Shown here piece by piece: positions 18,201 through 27,969 of a stretch of 64,000 bases of DNA. The position numbers and the translations under genes were made by a program. The stretch is from contig NZ_JACHYJ010000001.1 of the NCBI RefSeq assembly GCF_014192745.1, positions 661,634 to 725,633 of the forward strand, given 5' to 3'. Positions within the stretch are counted from its first letter, which is position 1. Each line of letters begins with the position of its first letter. The notes under the pieces are model-generated. The model had not been told where the DNA came from. It was given only the letters and a program-made list of their open reading frames with translations, and ran no database searches. Origin of the DNA: Luteimonas sp. RC10 (lineage in GTDB: Bacteria > Pseudomonadota > Gammaproteobacteria > Xanthomonadales > Xanthomonadaceae).

Positions 18201-21200
18201 GCGTGCGCACCTCGGGATCCGGTCCGGTGCCCGCCAGCGAACAGTGCATCGAGCGCATCCACCAGCGCCGGGGAAAAGCGCTGTGCGTGCACGCCAGCCG
18301 ACGCATCACGCTCGGGGTCCAGACCCCGGCAGAACAGGTAGCGCACGCCGCCGAAGTCGCGGGCGTAGTCATAGCCAGCGCCCAGGCGGAAGCGCAGCCA
18401 GCGATGCAGGGCGAGCGTGTAGATCAGCGCCTGCAGGTCGTACTCGCTGTGCACCATCGCGCGTTGCAGCGAGGACGCGTCGTAGCCGGGCAGGCGATTG
18501 GACTTGTAGTCGAGCACGTACCAGCGGCCATCCACGGTGTAGGTCAGGTCGATCAGGCCGGTCATCAGGCCTTCGAGCGTGCGGCGCAGGCCGAAGCCGC
18601 TGCGGCCGGTCGAAACCCCGTGGGCATGCAGCAACGCGAGCATCGCCTCGACCGCGGTGGGCTGCAGCGCGAACTGGAACTCGATCTCGGCCCGGCGCGC
18701 ATCGGCGGGCACATCGCACAGCCGCACGCCCTCGGGCAACACGACGGTGAGCGTGGGGCCGATCAGCGTCGTCAGTACCGCGACGCCGTCGTCGACGTCC
18801 TCGGCCGCATAGCCACCGCCGCGCAATGCCGCCTCGATGATCGCGCGCTGTCCGGGCGGCGCCGGGTCGTCCGGACGCCAGTCGCGCCAGGCGGCGAAGT
18901 CGCCGAGTTCCAGTGCTTCGTGCAGCACCACGCCGAAGCGATTGCCGGCAAAGCGTGGATCGTGATCGTCCGCGCGTGGCGCCTCGGGTGCGGGCTCGCC
19001 CTCGGGCTCGTCCTGGCCGCCGGCGGCAGCGACGGTTGCGCGCGTGGAGGCATCCTGCGCGCCGCTGTCGGCATTGGCGAGCTGGGTGAAGCTGTAGACC
19101 CACCAGTCCGGTGCGATCGCGCGCGCGGCCGACCGCGCGGCGGGGCGGTCGCCGGCCTCGACTGGCGGCAACCACGGCAGCGTGGATGGCACGGTCGCGT
19201 CGCGCACGATGCCGGGCGTGTCGGGCAGGCCCTCAAGCATCGGTGCCAGTGCGGTCTGGCGCGCGTTGTAGAAATCGCCGGTCGCGATCCACAGTGCGTG
19301 CTCGGCGCGGGTCAAGCCGACGTAGAGCAGACGCGCGTCCTCGGCGCGCTGCGCTTCGATCCATGCGTTGCGTGCGGAGTCCCAGCCGGACGTGTCGGCC
19401 TGCAGCTTCCAGTGCAGCGCACGGCCCCCCGTGGCATCGGCGACCACGCAGGCGCGGCCGGGATCGGGCGCGCGGCTGCCGATGCCGACGAATGGCAGGA
19501 ACACCAGCGGGTACTCCAGGCCCTTGCTCTTGTGCAGCGTGACGATCTGTACCCGGCGTGCGTCCGATTCCAGGCGCAGCAATTGGGTCTCGTCATCGGC
19601 GTCGGCGCGAGCGATCTGCTGACCCAGCCAGTCGACCAGGCCTTGCAGCCCCAACGCACGCGCGTCGGCCTGCTGCAGCAGTTCGCCCAGTTGCAGGTAA
19701 TTGGTCAGACGGCGCTCACCGTCGAGCAGGCCGAGCAGGCGCGGTCCATTGTCGGCGCACAGGTCGGCGACCAGCGCCAGCGGACCACCGCGCTGCCAGC
19801 GCTCTCGCCAGGCCAGCGCATGCAGCTGCCAGCCGCGATGCGCGTCCGCATCGTCGTCGAGCGCGGCGATGCCGGCCGCGTCCATGCCCAGCAGCACCGT
19901 CGCCAACGCCGCGCGCAGGCGACTGTCGTCTGCGGTGTGCAGCAGCGCGAGCAACAGCGTGAGCAGCTCGTGCGCCTCGGGCGTGGCGAACAGACTCTGC
20001 TTGCCGGCGGCGACTGCGGGAATACCGACCGCGGCCAGTGCCTGCTGGATCCGCGTGGCCTCGCTGTGCTTGCGCACGAGCACCGCGATGTCGCCCGGCT
20101 GCACCGGCACGCCGTCGAGCGTGGCGGTGCCGGCGCGCGCTTCGCTCAGCACGGCATGGATCGCGGCGACGCAGGCCTCGGTAGCCTGTGTGCGCGAGGC
20201 GGTGGCATCCCAGGGCTTGCGCCGGCCGGCGCGATCGGCCGGGGGCGCGGGCGCCTGCCAGAGCGTCAGCGCCGGCGCGTCGCGCCCGCCGCGCCGGTAG
20301 TCGCCATCGTGGCGCTGGGTGCCGGGGGCCACCGGGTGGAAACGGATGCGCGAGTCGCCGAACGCCTGCTCGCCGGCCTGGGTGTACAGCGCCTCGATCG
20401 CGGACAGCAGCGACGGGCGCGAACGGAAGTTGCGATCCAATGCCGGTGCGCGCGCGGCGACCTGGGCCGCGACGAGATAGGTCTGCACGTCGCCACCGCG
20501 AAATCCGTAGATCGCCTGCTTGGGATCGCCGATCAGAAACAGCGCCGGCTTGAGCCCAGCGACATGCGAGGCCTCGGTCTCGCCGAACACGGTGCGGAAG
20601 ATGTGCCATTGGCGAGCGTCGGTGTCCTGGAACTCGTCGACCAGCGCGACCGCGTACTGCGCGCGCAGGCGCCGCACCAGGGCCTCGGCATAGGGGCCAT
20701 CGAGCGCGTCGGCAACCCCGTCGATCAGATCGTCGTAGGTCTGCACGCGCAGTTGGCGCTTGCGCAGCCGCAAGCGCTCGCGCGCGGCCTTGCGCAACCG
20801 GTGCAGCAGGTGCAGCCGGGCCTGTTCGCGCGTGGTCTCCAGTGCGCTTACGGCATCGAGATACGGCGCGATCAGTGCGCACAGGGGCGAATCCGGTGTC
20901 CGCCCGGCATGCGCCTTGTTGGTCTTGGCCGCAAGCGTCTCGGGGTGCAGCATCGCGAGCTTGTCGTGCGCCGGTGCCGACCAGTCGCCGGCTGCGCACC
21001 ACTGTGCGAGTGCGCGCCACAGGTCCTCGATCCAAGCCGCCTTGTAGCTCTGGCCGTTGAGGATCTTGCCCTCGACCGCGGCCAGCAATGCGGCGCGCAG
21101 CGTATCGCCATGCGCGGCGAATCCGTCGGCCAACGCCTGCGAGGCGCGGTGCAGTTCGGCCTCGCGCGCCGTGGTATCCGGTGCGCTCGCAGGATCGGGC

Positions 21201-21835
21201 GGCAGCAGCACCGGTTGCCGCACGAGCTCGCCCAGATCGCGTGCCAATGCCTCCGGCCCCGCCGGCCACAGCGCGGCAAGCAGCGGTGCGTCGGTCGCGT
21301 CGGCGGCGGCATGGCGCCACAGGTCAGCGGCCAGCTCCTCGCGCAGTGCACGGTCATTGGCCAGCAGCTCGGGTGCGGCGAGGCTCTGCCCGCTCTCGAG
21401 CGCGTGTTCGCGCAGCACACGGGCGCAGAAGCCGTGGATGGTGAAGATCGCGGCCAGATCGATCTCGTCGGCGGCCTGCTGCAAGCGGCGCCGCAGGGCG
21501 GCGGCCGACTCGTCGCCGGTCGCCAGATGCGCGGCGATCACCGCGCGGCTGAGCGCGGCGTCGGGCGCGTCGTCGTCCTCTGGCGAGCTGTCGACCAGCC
21601 GGGCGGCCAGCACCAGGCGTTCGCGGATGCGCTTGCGCAGCTCCTGCGTGGCGGCTTCGGTGAACGTCACCGCGAGGATCTGGCCGATGCGCAGGCCGCG
21701 CTCGACCACGAGCCGGGTGACCAGCGTGGCCAGGGTGAAGGTCTTGCCGGTGCCGGCGCTGGCCTCGATCAGCTGGGTGCCGGTCAGTGGCAGCGTCAGG
21801 AACGGATCGACGGGCGCGGACGTGGACGCGCTCAT
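18197..21835 (-). CDS. recB: Exodeoxyribonuclease V beta subunit
   Basis: A 1212-residue helicase-nuclease. Walker A is IEASAGTGKTFTLA (residues 23-36); other SF1 motifs include VTFTEAATQELRKRI, ALVDEFQDTD and IVTLHKSKGLEYPLVFLPF. The C-terminal RecB nuclease domain keeps GLIDLTYTVDGRWYVLDYKSN with the catalytic Asp and Lys of the D-x-K core. ATG at 21835 overlaps the recC stop by ATGA and its own stop overlaps recD in the same way. The length is typical (E. coli 1180). The subunit unwinds 3'-to-5', cuts DNA and loads RecA after Chi recognition by RecC. Confidence 0.95.
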   Translation of the reverse strand: MSASTSAPVDPFLTLPLTGTQLIEASAGTGKTFTLATLVTRLVVERGLRIGQILAVTFTEAATQELRKRIRERLVLAARLVDSSPEDDDAPDAALSRAVIAAHLATGDESAAALRRRLQQAADEIDLAAIFTIHGFCARVLREHALESGQSLAAPELLANDRALREELAADLWRHAAADATDAPLLAALWPAGPEALARDLGELVRQPVLLPPDPASAPDTTAREAELHRASQALADGFAAHGDTLRAALLAAVEGKILNGQSYKAAWIEDLWRALAQWCAAGDWSAPAHDKLAMLHPETLAAKTNKAHAGRTPDSPLCALIAPYLDAVSALETTREQARLHLLHRLRKAARERLRLRKRQLRVQTYDDLIDGVADALDGPYAEALVRRLRAQYAVALVDEFQDTDARQWHIFRTVFGETEASHVAGLKPALFLIGDPKQAIYGFRGGDVQTYLVAAQVAARAPALDRNFRSRPSLLSAIEALYTQAGEQAFGDSRIRFHPVAPGTQRHDGDYRRGGRDAPALTLWQAPAPPADRAGRRKPWDATASRTQATEACVAAIHAVLSEARAGTATLDGVPVQPGDIAVLVRKHSEATRIQQALAAVGIPAVAAGKQSLFATPEAHELLTLLLALLHTADDSRLRAALATVLLGMDAAGIAALDDDADAHRGWQLHALAWRERWQRGGPLALVADLCADNGPRLLGLLDGERRLTNYLQLGELLQQADARALGLQGLVDWLGQQIARADADDETQLLRLESDARRVQIVTLHKSKGLEYPLVFLPFVGIGSRAPDPGRACVVADATGGRALHWKLQADTSGWDSARNAWIEAQRAEDARLLYVGLTRAEHALWIATGDFYNARQTALAPMLEGLPDTPGIVRDATVPSTLPWLPPVEAGDRPAARSAARAIAPDWWVYSFTQLANADSGAQDASTRATVAAAGGQDEPEGEPAPEAPRADDHDPRFAGNRFGVVLHEALELGDFAAWRDWRPDDPAPPGQRAIIEAALRGGGYAAEDVDDGVAVLTTLIGPTLTVVLPEGVRLCDVPADARRAEIEFQFALQPTAVEAMLALLHAHGVSTGRSGFGLRRTLEGLMTGLIDLTYTVDGRWYVLDYKSNRLPGYDASSLQRAMVHSEYDLQALIYTLALHRWLRFRLGAGYDYARDFGGVRYLFCRGLDPERDASAGVHAQRFSPALVDALDALFAGGHRTGSRGAHA

Positions 21836-24800
21836 GCCTCCGCCTCCACGTCGGTCTCGATCTCGAAGCTGCGGCCGTCCTCGAAGCCGGCATGCACGCG
21901 GCCCTGTTCGACGGCCGAGAACACGGTGAAGGCGATCTGCGCGAACTGCCGGAACAGCGTGGCACTGGCGAAGGGGTCGCGGCCGCGCAGTGCGAGGCGG
22001 TACGCATCGCCCCTGCCCTCGCCCCATTGCCGGTCACTGCCACGCCATTTCGCGCTCGCGGCCTTCGCCGCCCTGTCGGCATCGGCGGCGCTGAAGTACT
22101 CCCAGCCGCTATAGGGGCCGAACGGCAGCGGCGCCTGCAGGCCGTCGGCCCGCAACGCGAGCAGGGCCTGCAGCGCGTCGCCCGCCGCGTCTGGCGGCAG
22201 CGTCGCGCGCACGAAGGGCCCGATGCCGAGATCCCGGGTGTCGTGGAAGCGCACCAGCGGCAGATCGAGGCCCGCGGCGCTCGCAAGCAGCCAGTCCAGG
22301 CCCTGCCGGATCGCGGCCGGTCCGTTGAGCGGGCCCAGGCGCACATGGGCGATGCCCGACGGATACACGTTGTCGAGCCGGCCCTGGAGGTGGACGCCGT
22401 CGAGCACGATGTCGATGTGCCGGGTGTCGGGTGTGGCGTTGCCGCGCCAATCGGCGAAGCCTTGCGCATAGGGCCGCAGCGACGTGACCAGCGCATCGAG
22501 CTGGCGTCGGCCCAACGGACCGGATGGCAGCAGCGCGCGGGCGCGCAGGTGCTCGAACAGCCCGGCCTCGCGGCCGGCGAGCAGGGCCTCGAACACCTGC
22601 TGGTGCAGCGCTGCACGCTCCAGGCCGCCGCCGGCGACCAGCAGCGGCTCCACGTCCTGGCCGACCTCGGCGTCATCGGCCAGGCGCAGGTCCAGGCGCT
22701 CGCGCAGGAACTGCGCAGACGGCGCGACCAGGAAGCGACGCAGTGCATCGAGCGGCAGCGCGGCGTCGGCTGACGGCAGGGCGGATGCATCGGTGCGCGG
22801 CGGCAGCGGCGCCGCGCACCACGGCGCAAGGTCCGTGCGTGCGCCGCCGATGCGCGCTGCCGCCGGCTGCCATTGCGCGCGATAGCTGAAGCGGCGCGGG
22901 TCGCCATCGGCTCCGAACGCGCTTGGCGCGAACGGCTGCAGCGCATGGCGCACCGTCAGTGCCGTGGCGGCGGCTTGCGGATCGGCATGGTAGGTCGCGG
23001 CGGTGGCGAGCAATTCGGCCACCAGCGGCGAGGGCTCGCGCACACTGCCGTCGCGCGCGTCCGCGCCCAGGTAGCTGAGGTAGAACACGTCCTGCGCCGA
23101 GGCGAACAGTTGCAGGAACAGGAAGCGGTCGTCCTCGCGCGTGGAGCGGTCACCATGCCGGCGCTGTGTCGTGCCCAGTTCCGCGGTGAGCCGGTTGAGG
23201 CCGGCGGCCGCGTCGCGGCGCGGGAAGTCGCCATCGTTCATGCCCAGCAGGCAGATCACCCGGAACGGCAGCAGGCGCATCGGCACCATGCGGCCGACGC
23301 TGATGCCGCCGGTCAGCAGCGGCGCGCGTGTGTCGGCCTCGGCCAGCAACTGCGCAAAATGCGCACGCACGACCTCGGCCGGGACCGGGGTCTCGACGCC
23401 CGCGCGCGCCGCGTCATTGGCGAAGGCGTCGATCAGCCGTCGCAGTCGTTCGAGCGCGCGCTGAGTGGCGGGGGCGGCCGGCGTGCCGGGCAGCAGCGCA
23501 TCGAGCAGGCCGAGCAGGCGCTCGCGCCACGCGGCAGCGGTGAGCGCCTCGCGAAGGTCGCGCTGCGCGTCGCCGAGGACGTGCAGCAGCCGGATCAGGG
23601 TGTCGAGCGCATCGAGCGCGCTGCCTTCGAGCGCCGGCCATGGGGCGACGCCTGCGATCGTGTCGTCGCTGCCGCTGGCATGGCCCAGCAGCAGGCGATC
23701 GAGCGCGAAGGCCCAGGTATAGGCCGCGTCGTCGGGCGCACCATGCGCGGCGCGGTGCGCGCCGTCGAGCCCCCAGCGCGCGCCGGCGGCCTGCAACCAG
23801 CCATGCAGGCGCTCGAAGGCCGCCGCATCCAGCCCCGCGGCCTGTGCCAGCGGCGGGCTGGCGAGCAGGTCGAGCACCTCGTTGAGCCCGAAGCGCGACA
23901 CCGGCAGGCCCAGCAGGCGCACGAACACCTCGGCCAGGGGCTCACCCGCCAGCGGGCTGGTGTCGGCGAGCGCATATGGAATCCGCATTCTTCCAACACC
24001 GGGGTCAGCGTCGGATTTCCCGTGAGAATCCGACTCTGACCCCGGTTTTGATTCGCCGAAGACGGCTTCCAGGTACGGCACGTAGGGGTCGATGTCCGGG
24101 GCGAGCACCGCGATCTCGCGCGGCTGCAGCGGCGGGTCGAAGCGCGGGTCCTCGAGCAGGCCGCGCAACTGGTCGTGCAGCACCTGCAGTTCGCGCAGGC
24201 GGGTGTGGCAGGCGTGGACCTGCAGGCTGGGGTCGCGCAGTTCGGGTGCGGCGCGGGGTGCGGGCACCGACGGCGGGGCGCGGCGGAACAGATCGCTCTG
24301 CATCCGCCGCAGCAAGGTGTCGCCCAGGCCGCCGGCGTCGAGCGGGCGTTGGCCCGATTCGAGCGGATCGGCGTAGACCTCGATCTCGGCGCGCGGGTGC
24401 ACGACCTCGTAGCTGCCCAGCAGCGCCATGAAGTCCCGGCCGGCCGCGCCCCAGGCCTGCAGCAGGCGGTTGTCGTCGGCGCTGCCCGCCAGCAGCGCGG
24501 CGTCGAAGGCGTCGTCGGTACGGGCGCGCCGGCGCGGGGCCAGTGCCTGCAGATCGCCCCAGTAGCCGCGTGCGGGCGTGGGCAGGTAGAAGTGCAGCGT
24601 GCCCACACGGGCCTGGGTCGCCAGCACGCGCAGCACATCGGGCGAAACGTTCAGCGTGGCGAACGCGAACATCCGCGGCGGCAGGCCCTGCGGCAACGCG
24701 GCGTGTTCGCCCGAGAAACGATCCAGATAGGTCTGGATGCGACGCGCACGGGTGGCATGGCCGGCGGCCACGTGCCGCCACAGCGCGGCCTGCGCATCGT

Positions 24801-25284
24801 CGGGGTCGGCGCCGCCCTCCCAGCGCAGCAGCCAGTCGCGTCGCCAGGCCTGGTACTTCTCGAATACGCCTGCCAACTCGCCCGCCAGCGCCCACGGCCG
24901 CAACGCATCGTCGCCGGCCAGATATGTGGCCAGCGGCGCGAGCGCCGGCTGCGCCAGCACCTCGGGATCGACCAGGGCGGCGTACAGGCGCCAGCGCAGG
25001 CTGGCGGCGTCGAGCTCGTCCTGTGCCGGGCCCAGATTGGCCGTGAGCGCGCGGGCGACGAACTCGCCGGGCGTCAGGAACTCGAGGTTGGCGGCCACGC
25101 CGTGCTCGGCGGCCAAGGTGGCCTGCAGCCAGCGGCGCATGGCGACCTGCGGGATCAGCACGACCTCGGGCGTGAGAATCGACCCGCCCGCCACCGGCTG
25201 CCGCAACTCGGCGGCCAGCAGCCCGGCCAGCACCTCCAGCGCGTTGGACGGGTAGAGGCGGAAGTCGGCGGGCGCTGCGGTCAT
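21832..25284 (-). CDS. recC: Exodeoxyribonuclease V gamma subunit, with an in-frame REP-derived insert
   Basis: An 1150-residue Chi-recognition subunit. The N-terminus LYPSNALEVLAGLLAAELRQP, the segment EIAVLAPDIDPYVPYLEAVFG and the conserved RMVPMRLLPFRVICLLGMNDGDFPR identify RecC; its helicase and nuclease folds are naturally inactive. Oddly, at about residues 408-430 the chain between AVFGE and RIPYALADT reads SKPGSESDSHGKSDADPGVG. This is encoded by a palindromic repeat (23998-24046) that also occurs in two intergenic places here. Homologues usually run directly from the VFG segment to the (I/L)PYA segment with a short link, so this looks like an in-frame insertion tolerated in a surface loop. 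First gene of recCBD. Confidence 0.93.
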   Translation of the reverse strand: MTAAPADFRLYPSNALEVLAGLLAAELRQPVAGGSILTPEVVLIPQVAMRRWLQATLAAEHGVAANLEFLTPGEFVARALTANLGPAQDELDAASLRWRLYAALVDPEVLAQPALAPLATYLAGDDALRPWALAGELAGVFEKYQAWRRDWLLRWEGGADPDDAQAALWRHVAAGHATRARRIQTYLDRFSGEHAALPQGLPPRMFAFATLNVSPDVLRVLATQARVGTLHFYLPTPARGYWGDLQALAPRRRARTDDAFDAALLAGSADDNRLLQAWGAAGRDFMALLGSYEVVHPRAEIEVYADPLESGQRPLDAGGLGDTLLRRMQSDLFRRAPPSVPAPRAAPELRDPSLQVHACHTRLRELQVLHDQLRGLLEDPRFDPPLQPREIAVLAPDIDPYVPYLEAVFGESKPGSESDSHGKSDADPGVGRMRIPYALADTSPLAGEPLAEVFVRLLGLPVSRFGLNEVLDLLASPPLAQAAGLDAAAFERLHGWLQAAGARWGLDGAHRAAHGAPDDAAYTWAFALDRLLLGHASGSDDTIAGVAPWPALEGSALDALDTLIRLLHVLGDAQRDLREALTAAAWRERLLGLLDALLPGTPAAPATQRALERLRRLIDAFANDAARAGVETPVPAEVVRAHFAQLLAEADTRAPLLTGGISVGRMVPMRLLPFRVICLLGMNDGDFPRRDAAAGLNRLTAELGTTQRRHGDRSTREDDRFLFLQLFASAQDVFYLSYLGADARDGSVREPSPLVAELLATAATYHADPQAAATALTVRHALQPFAPSAFGADGDPRRFSYRAQWQPAAARIGGARTDLAPWCAAPLPPRTDASALPSADAALPLDALRRFLVAPSAQFLRERLDLRLADDAEVGQDVEPLLVAGGGLERAALHQQVFEALLAGREAGLFEHLRARALLPSGPLGRRQLDALVTSLRPYAQGFADWRGNATPDTRHIDIVLDGVHLQGRLDNVYPSGIAHVRLGPLNGPAAIRQGLDWLLASAAGLDLPLVRFHDTRDLGIGPFVRATLPPDAAGDALQALLALRADGLQAPLPFGPYSGWEYFSAADADRAAKAASAKWRGSDRQWGEGRGDAYRLALRGRDPFASATLFRQFAQIAFTVFSAVEQGRVHAGFEDGRSFEIETDVEAEA
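23998..24046. repeat. REP-like palindrome, copy 1, inside recC
   Basis: Inverted repeat with 20-bp arms, ACCGGGGTCAGCGTCGGATT (23998-24017) and its partner (24027-24046), with one mismatch and a 9-bp loop. It is the same element as the copies at 42126-42205 and 43306-43381. It lies wholly within the recC reading frame and adds no stop codon. No transposase is nearby; such elements are usually mobilised by a RAYT (TnpA-REP) encoded elsewhere. Confidence 0.85.
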
Positions 25285-25379
25285 CGCGCCATCTTGCCGC
25301 AGCGGGTTCGCAGCATGCGAGACACGGCGGTCCGTCCACGGCTAACGGCGCCGTCACGGCCGCTGCCTAAGCTGTGCGG

Positions 25380-26681
25380 ATGTCGCCGCCGCCGTCCCCG
25401 CAAGCGCTGTCCCACCGCGTGCCGACCGGCGAGCGCGCCGCGCGCCTGCGCGCCCGCTTCGATCAGGTCCGCGCCCGCACCGCCGCGCTCGCCGCGCCGA
25501 TCGGGGCCGAGGATGCGATGGTCCAGAGCATGGAGGACGCCAGCCCGACCAAGTGGCACCTGGCGCATACGACCTGGTTCTTCGAGCGCTTCGTGCTCGC
25601 CGCCGACGCAGGCTATCGCGAGATCGACCCGGCGTGGGACTTTCTGTTCAACAGCTACTACCAGAGCATCGGGCCGATGCATGCGCGTCCGCACCGCGGG
25701 TTGCTGTCGCGGCCGACGCTTGCGCAGGTGCGCGATTACCGCGAGGCGGTCGACACGCGCCTGCGGGCGCGGCTGGCCTCGGGCGATCTCGACGATGCCC
25801 GGCTCGACATCATCGAACTGGGCCTGCAGCACGAGCAGCAGCACCAGGAGTTGCTGCTGACCGACATCAAGCACGCGTTCTGGTCCAACCCGATCGCACC
25901 GGCCTATCGCACCGACCTGCCTGCCGCATGCGGCACGGCGGCGCCGCTGCGCTGGATGGCGCGCGAGGAGCGCGTGGTCGAGATCGGCCATGCCGGCTGG
26001 CCGGGCACGGCGGGCTTTGCCTACGACAACGAGTCGCCGCGGCACCGTGTGCTTGTGCCGGCGCATGCGCTGGCCAGCCGGCCGGTCAGCAACGCCGAGT
26101 ACCTGGCATTCGTCGAGGACGGCGGCTATCGCACCGTCGGCCTGTGGCTGAGCGCCGGCTGGGCGCGGGTGCAAGCCGAGGGCTGGCAGCGGCCGCTGTA
26201 CTGGGATCAGGCGCTGGCGCGCGAGTTCACGCTCGGCGGCTGGCGCATGCTCGATCCCGGCGCGCCGGTGTGCCATCTGAGCTATTACGAAGCCGACGCG
26301 TTCGCGCGCTGGGCCGGTGCGCGCTTGCCGACCGAGTTCGAGTGGGAGCAGGCCGCCGCCGGCGTGCCGGTCGAGGGCAATTTCGTCGATGCCGGCCGTC
26401 TGCATCCCTGCGCGCCGGCGGCTTCCGACACCGGTCTGCAGCAACTGTTCGGCGATGTCTGGGAATGGACCCACAGCGCCTATACCGCCTATCCCGGCTA
26501 CCGGCCGTGGCCCGGCGCGTTGGGTGAGTACAACGGCAAGTTCATGGATGCCCAGTGGGTGCTGCGCGGAGGCAGTTGCGCCACCCCGGCCGACCACGTG
26601 CGCGCGAGCTATCGCAATTTCTTCCCCTCCGATGCGCGTTGGCAGTTCGCCGGTCTGCGCCTGGCCAAGGATTCTCCATGA
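25380..26681 (+). CDS. egtB: Ergothioneine biosynthesis sulfoxide synthase
   Basis: A 433-residue non-heme iron enzyme that joins a thiol (gamma-glutamylcysteine or cysteine) to trimethylhistidine. The DinB-like N-terminal domain has the iron-binding pattern TKWHLAHTTWFFERF (His60/His63) and QHEQQHQELLLTDIKHA. The C-terminal FGE-sulfatase/C-type lectin-like domain begins near residue 190 and includes PVSNAEYLAFVEDGGY, ARLPTEFEWEQAA and WEWTHSAY...RGGSCATPADHVRASYRNFF. ATG at 25380 is chosen over GTG 25374. It overlaps egtD by ATGA. Divergent from recCBD with 95 bp between. Confidence 0.93.
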   Translation: MSPPPSPQALSHRVPTGERAARLRARFDQVRARTAALAAPIGAEDAMVQSMEDASPTKWHLAHTTWFFERFVLAADAGYREIDPAWDFLFNSYYQSIGPMHARPHRGLLSRPTLAQVRDYREAVDTRLRARLASGDLDDARLDIIELGLQHEQQHQELLLTDIKHAFWSNPIAPAYRTDLPAACGTAAPLRWMAREERVVEIGHAGWPGTAGFAYDNESPRHRVLVPAHALASRPVSNAEYLAFVEDGGYRTVGLWLSAGWARVQAEGWQRPLYWDQALAREFTLGGWRMLDPGAPVCHLSYYEADAFARWAGARLPTEFEWEQAAAGVPVEGNFVDAGRLHPCAPAASDTGLQQLFGDVWEWTHSAYTAYPGYRPWPGALGEYNGKFMDAQWVLRGGSCATPADHVRASYRNFFPSDARWQFAGLRLAKDSP

Positions 26682-27661
26682 ACGCCGCCACCGCCCGTGC
26701 CCGCGCGCAGGCCGCGCTGACCGACCTGCGTCCGCGTCCCGACGACATCACGGCCGATGCCATCGCCGGCCTGTCGCGCACGCCCAAACGGCTGCCGTCC
26801 AAGTACTTCTACGATGCCGAAGGCTCGCGTCTGTTCGAAGCGATCACCCGCCAGCCCGAGTACTACCTCACGCGCACCGAGCTGGCACTGCTCGAGGCGC
26901 GCATGGATACGATCGCCCAGGCGATCGGCGCGGGCGTGCACGTGGTCGAGTTCGGCAGCGGCAGCGGGCGCAAGACCGAACTGCTGCTCGACGGGCTCGA
27001 CGATCCGGTCGCCTACACCCCGATCGAGATCTCGCGCACCGCGCTGATGGACAGCGTCACGCGGTTGTCCCAGCACCATCCCGAGGTCGAGATGCTGCCG
27101 GTATGCGCCGATTTCACCGTGCCGGTGCCGTTGCCGGCCGCCGCGCGCGGTGCGAGTCGCACGCTGGTGTTCTTCCCCGGCTCCACGCTCGGCAACTTCG
27201 GCGACGAGGAGGCCGTGCGGCTGCTGGCATCGATGCGCCGCACGATGGGCGAAGACGGCCGCGCGCTGATCGGCATCGACCTGGACAAGGACCCGGCGGT
27301 GATCGAGGCGGCTTACAACGATCGGGCGGGGGTCACCGCGGCCTTCACGCTGAATCTGCTCGCGCGGCTCAACCGCGAGATTGGCAGCGACTTCGACCTC
27401 CAGGCGTTCCGCCATCGCGCGGTCTACGTGCGCGAGCGTCTGCGCATCGAAACCGCGCTGGTCAGCGAGCGGGCGCAGACGGTGCACGTCGGTGGCCAGG
27501 CGTTTGCGTTCCAGGCCGGCGAGGCGATGGACGTCGAGGTCAGCCAGAAGTACACCGATGTCTCGTTCGCCGCGCTCGCGCGCGCGGCCGGCCTGCGCGT
27601 GACGCATGGCTGGAACGACCCCCAGGACTGGTTCGGCTTGCGGCTGCTGCAGCCGGTTTGA
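26678..27661 (+). CDS. egtD: L-histidine N-alpha-methyltransferase
   Basis: A 327-residue SAM-dependent enzyme that makes hercynine from histidine, the first step of ergothioneine synthesis. Diagnostic segments are LPSKYFYDAEGSRLFEAIT, QPEYYLTRTE, the SAM loop VVEFGSGSGRKTELLLD, YTPIEIS, and FFPGSTLGNF; ACLNLLARLNRE-type FTLNLLARLNREIGSDFD and the C-terminal QKYTDVSF complete the fold. ATG at 26678 overlaps the egtB stop, so both steps are co-translated. The amidohydrolase and lyase genes (egtC, egtE) are not in this window; short two-gene clusters are common in proteobacteria, with the lyase step done elsewhere. Confidence 0.94.
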   Translation: MNAATARARAQAALTDLRPRPDDITADAIAGLSRTPKRLPSKYFYDAEGSRLFEAITRQPEYYLTRTELALLEARMDTIAQAIGAGVHVVEFGSGSGRKTELLLDGLDDPVAYTPIEISRTALMDSVTRLSQHHPEVEMLPVCADFTVPVPLPAAARGASRTLVFFPGSTLGNFGDEEAVRLLASMRRTMGEDGRALIGIDLDKDPAVIEAAYNDRAGVTAAFTLNLLARLNREIGSDFDLQAFRHRAVYVRERLRIETALVSERAQTVHVGGQAFAFQAGEAMDVEVSQKYTDVSFAALARAAGLRVTHGWNDPQDWFGLRLLQPV

Positions 27662-27665
27662 CGCG

Positions 27666-27944
27666 ATGCCCGACGCAGAGGCCACGATGCTGCGCGAGCG
27701 CATGCTTGCGCTGCTGAGCGGACGTGCGGCCGAGGCGTCGATCTGTCCGTCGGAAGTCGCGCGTGCATCACGGCCGGGCGGCGACTGGCGCGTGCTGATG
27801 CCGGGCATCCGCGATGTGGCCGCCGCATTGGCCCGTGACGGCGTGGTGTCGGTCACCCAGCACGGCGCGATCGTCGATGCCGACGCGCCGCCGCCAGGGC
27901 CGGTGCGTCTGCGGCGCGGGCCACGCTGGCCGGCGCCAGGCTGA
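27666..27944 (+). CDS. DUF3253 family protein
   Basis: A 92-residue protein matching DUF3253, small winged-helix-like proteins. The signature is SICPSEVARAS, then WRVLMPGIRDVAAALARDGVVSVTQHGAIVD and the closing GPVRLRRGPRW. Function is unknown. ATG at 27666 lies 4 bp after the egtD stop, so it is probably in the same transcript as egtBD. No ligand-binding residues are obvious. Confidence 0.82.
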   Translation: MPDAEATMLRERMLALLSGRAAEASICPSEVARASRPGGDWRVLMPGIRDVAAALARDGVVSVTQHGAIVDADAPPPGPVRLRRGPRWPAPG

Positions 27945-27969
27945 GCGCCCTACGATGGAGCGCCCCGCA

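Noticed and set aside
18161..22114. Very long open frame on the plus strand antisense to recB and recD
   Set aside because: GC-rich DNA keeps antisense frames open; the product is low-complexity Arg/Ala/Gln-rich and the recB/recD frame has clear domains.
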